Of a stretch of DNA of 56,969 bases, positions 49,648-56,969 are shown piece by piece; the first letter of the stretch is position 1, and the number at the start of each line of letters is the position of its first letter. The notes below the pieces were generated by a model that searched no databases, was not told the DNA's origin, and saw only the letters and a program-made list of their open reading frames with translations. The DNA is taken from contig CACGMG010000002.1 of NCBI GenBank assembly GCA_902574045.1, positions 1-56,969 of the forward strand, read 5' to 3'. The position numbers and the translations under genes are program-made. Source of the DNA: an uncultured Pelagibacteraceae bacterium (GTDB taxonomy: Bacteria; Pseudomonadota; Alphaproteobacteria; Pelagibacterales; Pelagibacteraceae).

Positions 49648-50654
49648 TAAAAATTTCCTTTAGGTAGTTTATCAAAAAAGAAAAGGAAACTTGCAGTTAG
49701 TATTAAATATATCAGAGAAAATGGTAAAAATATTTTCCAGCCTAATCTCATTAATTGATCGTATCTATATCTAGGAACAATAGCTTTTATAAGAGCAAAC
49801 AGAAAAAATAAAAATAAAATTTTCAATATCATCCAAATCGGAGCAGGTATTAAATTTATTGGATATATGTCAATTATTGGCAACCAACCACCTAAAAACA
49901 AAATGGCCCCCATCGCACACATTAATAAAATATTAGCGTATTCTCCTAACCAAAACATTGCATACATCATCCCAGAATACTCTGTTTGATACCCAGCAAC
50001 TAGTTCTGCCTCCGCTTCAGGTAAATCAAATGGTGGTCTATTTGTTTCTGCTAGAGCAGAAATAAAAAAAATTACAAACATTGGAAACAAGGGGATAATG
50101 AACCATAAGTTGCTTTGAGATAAAACAATATCTTTTAGATTTAAAGAACCTACACATAAAAGAACATTAATAATTATTATGCCAATTGAAACCTCGTAAG
50201 AAACCATTTGGGCCGCTGATCTAATTGCTCCTAAAAAAGGATATTTAGAATTAGATGCCCAGCCGCCCATAATTATTCCATATACACCCAAAGAAGAAAT
50301 GGCAAAAAGGTATAACACCCCAACATTAATATCTGATAACACAAGCTGTTCACTTAGAGGTATTACTGCCCAGGCTACTAACGCTAATGTCATGGTTACT
50401 ATCGGAGCTAAAATAAAAACAGTTTTATTGGCACTTGCTGGTATGATGATTTCTTTGAAAATATACTTTAGTGCATCTGCTAAAGTTTGAAAAAGACCAA
50501 ATGGTCCAACGACGTTTGGGCCTCTTCTTTTTTGAACCAATCCCCAAACTCTTCTGTCAAGCCACACTATCATAGCTACTGAAACTAAAATTGGTATTAG
50601 TAAAAATAAAATTTTATAGATTTCTTGACCCAAAATTTGAATGTATTCTAACAT
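49647..50654 (-). CDS. nuoH: NADH-quinone oxidoreductase subunit H
   Basis: [59 protein letters not shown]. Confidence 0.97.
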   Translation of the reverse strand: MLEYIQILGQEIYKILFLLIPILVSVAMIVWLDRRVWGLVQKRRGPNVVGPFGLFQTLADALKYIFKEIIIPASANKTVFILAPIVTMTLALVAWAVIPLSEQLVLSDINVGVLYLFAISSLGVYGIIMGGWASNSKYPFLGAIRSAAQMVSYEVSIGIIIINVLLCVGSLNLKDIVLSQSNLWFIIPLFPMFVIFFISALAETNRPPFDLPEAEAELVAGYQTEYSGMMYAMFWLGEYANILLMCAMGAILFLGGWLPIIDIYPINLIPAPIWMILKILFLFFLFALIKAIVPRYRYDQLMRLGWKIFLPFSLIYLILTASFLFFFDKLPKGNF

Positions 50655-50659
50655 AATTT

Positions 50660-52702
50660 TTATCCGGTTTTTCTAATTTTTTGATTTATTTGCCGACATT
50701 CGCTCATCGTTTTTGAGGCACGAGATATTGAATTCGAATAGTAATAGTCTAAGGAATTTATTTTAATTTCCTCACTTTTAAACTCTGAGTTTAACTCATT
50801 TTTAGAAATTAATTTTTTTTCCGGGAGTTCATTTATTTCAGTAAAGTTTGATATCTGCTCTTTTGCTTCTTTTCTTAATGACTCAAATTTAAAACTTTGA
50901 TTATTGTTATCAATTTTTTTCATAATCAAATTGAAAATTTTCCAATCTTCTTTTGAGTCTCCTATTGGATAAGATGCTTTTCTGCATTCTTGAACTCTTC
51001 CCTCTAAATTTTCATATAAACCATTTTGTTCTGTGTAAGCTGCGCTAGGTAAAATAATATCCGCAATTTCAGCACCTTTATCCCCATGGCTTCCTTGATA
51101 AACAATAAACTCATTATTTTTTTTTATCTCTAGATTATCTGAGCCTAGAAGATATAAAAGTTTAAATTTACCATCATTTAATTTTTCAAAAAAATTATAA
51201 TCACTTAATTCATTTGGTAAAATCTTTAGATCTATCAAACCAACCGTAGATGCATTTTGTACTAGAATATTCAATGCATTCCAATCTTTAGTAATAAAAT
51301 TATTTTCATTTAAAAATTTCTTTAATTCTTCAAAAATATATTTACCGCTTTTGAGCTCTAAAGCTGACTCTCCAATTATAATTATTGGTTTTTTCGATGA
51401 TAAGATTTTTTTAGAAAAATCATTTTCTTTATTTATAATTTTCGCTAAATCATCTGTTTTGTTACCAATGATTTGATAATCGTACGTGAGATTTCCTGGG
51501 TCTCCTATCGAATAAATTGGTACTTTTTTTTGAACAAATGTTTTTCTTATTCTGGCATTTAACATTGTAGCCTCATATCTTGGATTAGTGCCAATTAATA
51601 AGATTAAATCAGACTCTTCTATTCCGTTAATTGTAGAATTAAATATATAATTCATTTTTTCATAGGGATTTAAATAAAATTTTTTTTCTCTAAATTCTAA
51701 ATTTTTACTTCCAAGATAATTAAATAATTTTTTAAAAGCTAAAGCGTTTTCTAAACAAATCATATCACCCACGTGTCCTGCAATCTCGCCAGGGTTTACT
51801 TCTTGAATTTTCTTTGTCAATAAATCTAATGCTTCATCCCAACTCGATTTATGAAGTTTATTGTTCTTCTTAATGTAGGGTGTATCTAATCTTTGTTTAA
51901 GAAGTCCATCACAAGAATATCTTGTTTTATCTGAAATCCACTCTTCGTTAATGTCATTGTTGAGTCTAGGTAATATTCTTTTTACCTCCCAATTATAGGT
52001 ATCTACTCTAATGTTTGATCCTACTGAGTCCATTACATCTATGCTCTCAGTTTTTTTTAACTCCCATGGTCTTGCTTCAAATGCATAAGGCTTAGATGTT
52101 AAAGCTCCAACTGGGCATAAATCTATTACATTAGCAGAAAGCTCTGACTCCATTGATTTTTCTAAATATGTGGTAATTTCCATGTTCTCTCCTCTTCCGA
52201 TAGCTCCAATTTCTGGCACTCCTGCAACTTCAGTTGCAAACCTTACACATCTAGTACAATGGATGCATCTAGTCATTTGAGTTTTAATTAATGGACCCAT
52301 ATATTTTTCTTTTACTTGTCTTTTATTTTCTACAAACCTTGATTTATCTACGCCATAATACAAAGATTGATCCTGTAAATCGCATTCTCCTCCTTGATCA
52401 CAAACTGGACAATCCAATGGATGATTAGCTAATAAAAACTCCATGACACCTTTTCTAGCTTTTTCAACAAAAGGAGTATTAGTTTTTATATTCATGCCCT
52501 CAGTCGCTGGCATTGCACAAGAAGCTATAGGTTTTGCAGATTTTTCCATTTCTACTAGGCACATTCTACAATTGCCTGCTATAGATAATTTTTCATGATA
52601 ACAGAATCTTGGTATCTCAACCTCTGCTAGTTCACATGCTTGTAGAACTGTCATTCCTTTTTCAAAATTTATGTCTTTACCGTTTATTATAATTTTAGGC
52701 AT
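50660..52702 (-). CDS. nuoG: NADH-quinone oxidoreductase subunit G
   Basis: N-terminal 2Fe-2S ([18 protein letters not shown]), [32 protein letters not shown]. Confidence 0.96.
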   Translation of the reverse strand: MPKIIINGKDINFEKGMTVLQACELAEVEIPRFCYHEKLSIAGNCRMCLVEMEKSAKPIASCAMPATEGMNIKTNTPFVEKARKGVMEFLLANHPLDCPVCDQGGECDLQDQSLYYGVDKSRFVENKRQVKEKYMGPLIKTQMTRCIHCTRCVRFATEVAGVPEIGAIGRGENMEITTYLEKSMESELSANVIDLCPVGALTSKPYAFEARPWELKKTESIDVMDSVGSNIRVDTYNWEVKRILPRLNNDINEEWISDKTRYSCDGLLKQRLDTPYIKKNNKLHKSSWDEALDLLTKKIQEVNPGEIAGHVGDMICLENALAFKKLFNYLGSKNLEFREKKFYLNPYEKMNYIFNSTINGIEESDLILLIGTNPRYEATMLNARIRKTFVQKKVPIYSIGDPGNLTYDYQIIGNKTDDLAKIINKENDFSKKILSSKKPIIIIGESALELKSGKYIFEELKKFLNENNFITKDWNALNILVQNASTVGLIDLKILPNELSDYNFFEKLNDGKFKLLYLLGSDNLEIKKNNEFIVYQGSHGDKGAEIADIILPSAAYTEQNGLYENLEGRVQECRKASYPIGDSKEDWKIFNLIMKKIDNNNQSFKFESLRKEAKEQISNFTEINELPEKKLISKNELNSEFKSEEIKINSLDYYYSNSISRASKTMSECRQINQKIRKTG

Positions 52703-54038
52703 TTTTATTTTCTAACAAGTGTTGATCAACTAAGTACGGATTATTAATTTTTTTCTTAATTATGGGTTCTTCTCTACATCTGCTATCAACTTCTTTTCTA
52801 AAATGTCTAAGTAAGCCTTGTACTGGCCAAGCAGAGCCTTCTCCAAAAGCACAAATGGTATGTCCTTCAATTTGTTTTGTAACATCTGCTAATAAATTAA
52901 CGTCATTATAAGTGGCTTTCCTTTTGGCAACTCTATCCAAAATTCTCCACATCCATCCCGATCCTTCTCTACAAGGAGTACATTGGCCACAGCTCTCATG
53001 CTTATAAAATCTGGCAATTCTTGCCATACAAGCCACTATGTCTTGTTGTTTATTGATGACTACTATTCCTGCAGTTCCTAGACCACTTTTGTTTTGGATT
53101 AAGGAGTCAAAATCCATTGTTATAGTATCACATATTTTTTTCGGCAATAAAGGCATTGAAGATCCTCCTGGAATAACTGCTTGGAGATTGTTCCAACCAC
53201 CCACAACTCCTCCGGCATGCTTTTCAATTAATTCTTTTAAAGATATTCCCATTTCTTCTTCAACATTACATGGTGAGTTTACGTTACCAGATATGCAAAA
53301 TATTTTTGTTCCAGTATTTTTTGGTTTACCTAATGATGCAAACCATTTACCACCTCTTCTAAGAATTGTTGGCACAACAGCAATAGTCTCAACATTGTTG
53401 ACAATGGTAGGGCAACCGTACAAACCTACTAACGCTGGAAAAGGCGGTTTAAGTCTAGGTTGACCTTTGTTACCTTCCATGCTTTCAAGCAATGCTGTTT
53501 CTTCACCACAAATATAAGCACCAGCCCCATAATGAATATGAATATCAAAATCCCAACCTGATCCACACGCATTTTTTCCTAAAAATTTTTTCTCATAAGC
53601 TTGATTGATTGCATCTTGCAATCTTTTACCCTCGTTCAAATATTCTCCTCGAATATAAATATAGCAAACATGGGCGTTCACCGCGTATCCAGCGATCAAA
53701 CAACCTTCAATTAGTTTTTGAGGTTCAAATCTTAAAATATCTCTATCCTTACAAGTTCCAGGCTCAGACTCATCTGCATTGATTACTAAGTAGTGTGGTC
53801 TCGAACCTATTTCTTTTGGGGCAAACGACCATTTTAAACCAGTTGAAAAACCAGCTCCACCTCTACCTCTTAATTCAGATGTTTTAATTTCATTAATTAT
53901 CCATTCTCGACCTTTAGAGATTATATCTCCAGTATTTTTCCAATCTTGTCTTTTTATTGCATCGTTAATTTGCCATCCATGCTCATTATAGAGATTTTTA
54001 AATATTCTATTTTCTTCCTTAAGCATGTTTTTCTCCAT
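52695..54038 (-). CDS. nuoF: NADH-quinone oxidoreductase subunit F
   Basis: [60 protein letters not shown]. Confidence 0.97.
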   Translation of the reverse strand: MEKNMLKEENRIFKNLYNEHGWQINDAIKRQDWKNTGDIISKGREWIINEIKTSELRGRGGAGFSTGLKWSFAPKEIGSRPHYLVINADESEPGTCKDRDILRFEPQKLIEGCLIAGYAVNAHVCYIYIRGEYLNEGKRLQDAINQAYEKKFLGKNACGSGWDFDIHIHYGAGAYICGEETALLESMEGNKGQPRLKPPFPALVGLYGCPTIVNNVETIAVVPTILRRGGKWFASLGKPKNTGTKIFCISGNVNSPCNVEEEMGISLKELIEKHAGGVVGGWNNLQAVIPGGSSMPLLPKKICDTITMDFDSLIQNKSGLGTAGIVVINKQQDIVACMARIARFYKHESCGQCTPCREGSGWMWRILDRVAKRKATYNDVNLLADVTKQIEGHTICAFGEGSAWPVQGLLRHFRKEVDSRCREEPIIKKKINNPYLVDQHLLENKNA

Positions 54039-54624
54039 TGGTAGAAAATTTTTTTTCAGGTGATGTATTTTTACGCCCCCTAAAAGAACCTGGTTTTAAA
54101 GGTTTATCATTAATTAAAGACTCTAAAATTTCAGTTGTATTTTTTTCATCTAAATCCTCATAATAATCATCATTGATTTGAATCATTGGTGCGCTTACAC
54201 ATGCCCCTAAGCATTCAACCTCTATCCATGAACAGTTACCTTTTTTTGATATTTCACTTTCTTTAGGAGATATCTTTTCTTTACATAATTTAACAATTTT
54301 ATCAGCTCCTCTTATTAAACATGGAGTGGTAGTACACACTTGAATGAAATGTTTACCTACTGGAGCGAGATTATACATACTGTAGAAAGTGGCTATCTCA
54401 TAAACAGAAATATAAGGCATAGATAAGAGAGTAGCGATATGCTTCATTGCTGCTAAAGGTATCCAATTGTCGTTTTGTTTTTGGGCTAAATATAAAAGCG
54501 GCATTACTGCACTTTTTTTGTTTTTCTCTGGATACCTTTTTAAAATAATATCTATTTCTAATAAATTTTTCTTATTAAATTCAAATTTGTTTGGTTGTTT
54601 ATCATGTACTTTTTTTAAACTCAT
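54019..54624 (-). CDS. nuoE: NADH-quinone oxidoreductase subunit E
   Basis: [38 protein letters not shown]. Confidence 0.96.
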   Translation of the reverse strand: MSLKKVHDKQPNKFEFNKKNLLEIDIILKRYPEKNKKSAVMPLLYLAQKQNDNWIPLAAMKHIATLLSMPYISVYEIATFYSMYNLAPVGKHFIQVCTTTPCLIRGADKIVKLCKEKISPKESEISKKGNCSWIEVECLGACVSAPMIQINDDYYEDLDEKNTTEILESLINDKPLKPGSFRGRKNTSPEKKFSTNGEKHA

Positions 54625-55796
54625 CTATCTACTTCTCCAAAAACTATATCTAATGATCCTAATACAGCTGGTACATCAGCTAACATATGTCCGCGTATTA
54701 AATAATCCATCGCTTGTAGGTGCGAGAAACCAGGTGCTCTTATTTTACATCTATAAGGTTTATTGGTCCCATCAGAAATTAAATATACGCCGAATTCCCC
54801 TTTTGGTGCTTCAACAGCTGTATATACATCACCTTTAGGAACTCTATAACCCTCAGTAAATAATTTAAAATGATGTATTAAAGCCTCCATTGACTGTTTC
54901 AAATCTTCTCTATTTGGAGGAGAAATTTTTCCATCGATTGACTTAACGGGTCCTTTTGGAATTTTTTCAATACATTGTAAAATAATTTTAACGCTCTCTC
55001 GCATCTCTTCTATTCTACATAAATAACGATCATAACAGTCACCATTTTTTCCAACAGGTATTTTAAATTCTAAGTCTTTGTAAATTTCATAAGGTTGAGA
55101 TCTTCTTAAATCCCAGGGGACTCCTGACCCCCTTAACATTACTCCTGAGAAACTATGGTCTAGGGCTTCTTGTTTTGTTACTATTCCAATCTCAACATTT
55201 CTTTGTTTAAAAATACGGTTATCGGTCAATAGTCCCTCTAGATCATCTATAATTTTAGGAAATGATTTACAAAACTTTTCTATATCATCTAATAGTTTTA
55301 AAGGTATATCTTGATGTACGCCTCCTGTTCTAAAGTAATTCGCGTGAAGTCTTGATCCTGAGGCTCTTTCGTAGAAAGTCATTAATGTCTCTCTTTCTTC
55401 GAAACCCCAAAGAGATGGAGTTAAAGCTCCTACGTCCAATGCTTGCGTAGTTACATTAAGTATGTGACTTAAAATTCTTCCTATTTCACAAAAAATTACT
55501 CTTATATATTTCGCTCTAATTGGAACATCTATTTTCAGAAGTTTTTCTGCAGCCAAGGCAAAAGCATGCTCTTGATTCATTGGAGCAACATAATCGAGTC
55601 TATCAAAATAAGGTAAGGCTTGGGTGTACGTTTTCTGTTCTATTAGCTTTTCTGTACCCCTATGAAGTAATCCAATGTGCGGGTCAGCTTTCTCAACAAC
55701 TTCTCCATCTAGCTCTAGTATTAATCTCAGTACTCCATGCGCAGCTGGATGTTGAGGTCCAAAATTTAAGCTCATAGATTTAGTTTTTTTTGTCAT
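54621..55796 (-). CDS. nuoD: NADH-quinone oxidoreductase subunit D
   Basis: [48 protein letters not shown]-terminal DIVFGEVDR. Confidence 0.97.
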   Translation of the reverse strand: MTKKTKSMSLNFGPQHPAAHGVLRLILELDGEVVEKADPHIGLLHRGTEKLIEQKTYTQALPYFDRLDYVAPMNQEHAFALAAEKLLKIDVPIRAKYIRVIFCEIGRILSHILNVTTQALDVGALTPSLWGFEERETLMTFYERASGSRLHANYFRTGGVHQDIPLKLLDDIEKFCKSFPKIIDDLEGLLTDNRIFKQRNVEIGIVTKQEALDHSFSGVMLRGSGVPWDLRRSQPYEIYKDLEFKIPVGKNGDCYDRYLCRIEEMRESVKIILQCIEKIPKGPVKSIDGKISPPNREDLKQSMEALIHHFKLFTEGYRVPKGDVYTAVEAPKGEFGVYLISDGTNKPYRCKIRAPGFSHLQAMDYLIRGHMLADVPAVLGSLDIVFGEVDR

Positions 55797-56394
55797 GTTT
55801 TTCCGTTTTTTTTAATTCCTTTATATAGTTAGTACCCTCCCAAGGGCTTTCAAAATCAAAATTTCTATAATTTTGTTCTAATTTCACTGGTTCATAAATT
55901 ACCTTTTTCTCTTTTTCGCTGTATCGAACTTCGTTAAAACCTGTCAAAGGAAAATCTTTTCTTAGAGGATGACCTTTAAAACCATAATCTGTTAAAATTC
56001 TTCTTAAGTCAGGATGGTTTTTAAATTTTATACCATACATATCAAATACTTCTCTTTCCATCCAATTAGCAGATGGAAAAATTTTTGTAAGCGAAGTAAT
56101 AGATTGTTCAATTTGAAATTTTACTAATAGTTTTAAGCGAATATTTTTTTCATGAGATAGAAATAAATAAACCAAATTAAATCTTTTCTCATCTTCTGGA
56201 TAATCAACACCTGCTATGTCAATTAATTGTCTAAATTTACAATTTTCATTTGATTTTATAAATTGAATGACTTCAATTAAATTTTTTTCATCAACTTCAA
56301 TTAATAGCTCTTCATTCTCAACTATTGATTTTTGAATTTTTGTAGTTAATTCAGAATTGATTAATTTTTCAATTTTTTTTAATGTTTCTGACAT
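55780..56394 (-). CDS. nuoC: NADH-quinone oxidoreductase subunit C
   Basis: [51 protein letters not shown] at 56394 preferred over the extended ORF that would overlap nuoB. Confidence 0.95.
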   Translation of the reverse strand: MSETLKKIEKLINSELTTKIQKSIVENEELLIEVDEKNLIEVIQFIKSNENCKFRQLIDIAGVDYPEDEKRFNLVYLFLSHEKNIRLKLLVKFQIEQSITSLTKIFPSANWMEREVFDMYGIKFKNHPDLRRILTDYGFKGHPLRKDFPLTGFNEVRYSEKEKKVIYEPVKLEQNYRNFDFESPWEGTNYIKELKKTEKHDKKN

Positions 56395-56395
56395 T

Positions 56396-56932
56396 TTATC
56401 TTTGTAGTGATCCTTCTCTTCTAATTTTTTTTTGAAGTTGTAAAATACCATATAATAATGCCTCAGCTGAAGGAGGGCATCCTGGAACATAAATATCTAC
56501 AGGCACAATTTTATCGCATCCTCTCACTACTGAATATGAGTAGTGATAGTAACCTCCTCCGTTTGCACAACTTCCCATTGATACAACGTATCTTGGCTCG
56601 GGCATCTGATCATAAACTTTTCTTAAAGCAGGAGCCATCTTGTTGGTCAATGTTCCAGCTACAATCATTACGTCTGATTGTCTAGGTGAAGCTCTGGGTG
56701 CTGCTCCAAATCTTTCAAGATCATATCTTGGCATTGAAGTCTGCATCATTTCAACTGCACAACAAGCTAAACCAAAAGTCATCCAATGGAGTGACCCCGT
56801 TCTTGCCCAATTGATTAAGTTTTCAGAAGAGGTTGTGATGAAACCTTTTTCAGCAAAATCTTTTGCAAGTTCTTTAAATTCTTCTGGAATTTCTTTTTGC
56901 TTACTTGAAATAGAGTCTAATTTTATTCCCAT
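56396..56932 (-). CDS. nuoB: NADH-quinone oxidoreductase subunit B (ORF track start 56953; MGIKLDS at 56932 plausible)
   Basis: [112 protein letters not shown]. Confidence 0.96.
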   Translation of the reverse strand: MGIKLDSISSKQKEIPEEFKELAKDFAEKGFITTSSENLINWARTGSLHWMTFGLACCAVEMMQTSMPRYDLERFGAAPRASPRQSDVMIVAGTLTNKMAPALRKVYDQMPEPRYVVSMGSCANGGGYYHYSYSVVRGCDKIVPVDIYVPGCPPSAEALLYGILQLQKKIRREGSLQR

Positions 56933-56969
56933 TCTAATGCTCCTTTTTTCCATTCATATATAAAGCCTA
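56923..56969 (-). CDS. nuoA: NADH-quinone oxidoreductase subunit A, C-terminal end only (partial)
   Basis: Reverse strand reads [14 protein letters not shown] ending TAA at 56925-56923, the typical alphaproteobacterial NuoA C-terminus, overlapping the start of nuoB. Confidence 0.8.
   Translation of the reverse strand, partial: GFIYEWKKGALEWE

Noticed and set aside
53038-53463. 141-aa plus-strand ORF
   Set aside because: Antisense to nuoF; no independent coding evidence.
56395-56490. N-terminal extension of nuoC
   Set aside because: It is out-of-frame translation of the nuoB 3' end; MSETLKK at 56394 fits the operon spacing.
1-56969. CRISPR arrays, prophage, transposons, tRNA/rRNA genes, toxin-antitoxin or defence islands
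   Set aside because: No direct-repeat/spacer pattern, integrase or transposase motifs, or tRNA-like cloverleaf seen; nearly every gap is too short to hold one.

Overview
The window is about 57 kb of very AT-rich, densely packed bacterial DNA. Gene content, protein style and gene order point to an alphaproteobacterium of the SAR11/Pelagibacterales type (my inference from the sequence; no search was run). Almost all of it is conserved core genome: ntrX/ntrY, ispDF-pgpA-pncC, ratA-lipA-ftsB-eno-kdsA-pyrG-secG-tpiA, ppiD-trpEGDC-lexA-gltX plus a PD-(D/E)XK nuclease, an lpx/bam/isoprenoid/translation cluster (lpxB to rpsB), and a run from dnaE through lolDC, proS, RNase J, coaX and birA to the complete complex I operon (nuoN to the 3' end of nuoA). 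I see no mobile elements, CRISPR arrays, tRNAs, rRNAs or obvious defence systems. The best second-look items are: (1) ntrY, which carries both a single-base frameshift in an A6 run and an in-frame TAG before its conserved C-terminus; (2) a structured rpsB (S2) leader with a 7-bp stem and a plausible pseudoknot next to the start codon; (3) an exact GAAC-N7-GAAC SOS operator before lexA; (4) missing genes at otherwise canonical alphaproteobacterial loci (pdhABC/lpd, pyrH, rseP, and the moaC/moeA/comEC segment); (5) a PQQ-type sugar dehydrogenase embedded between lpxI and lpxB; (6) a Pro/Glu repeat membrane protein encoded by 18-bp tandem repeats; (7) a Cys-bearing PD-(D/E)XK nuclease coupled to gltX. 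I did not find convincing evidence for a wholly new multi-gene system.
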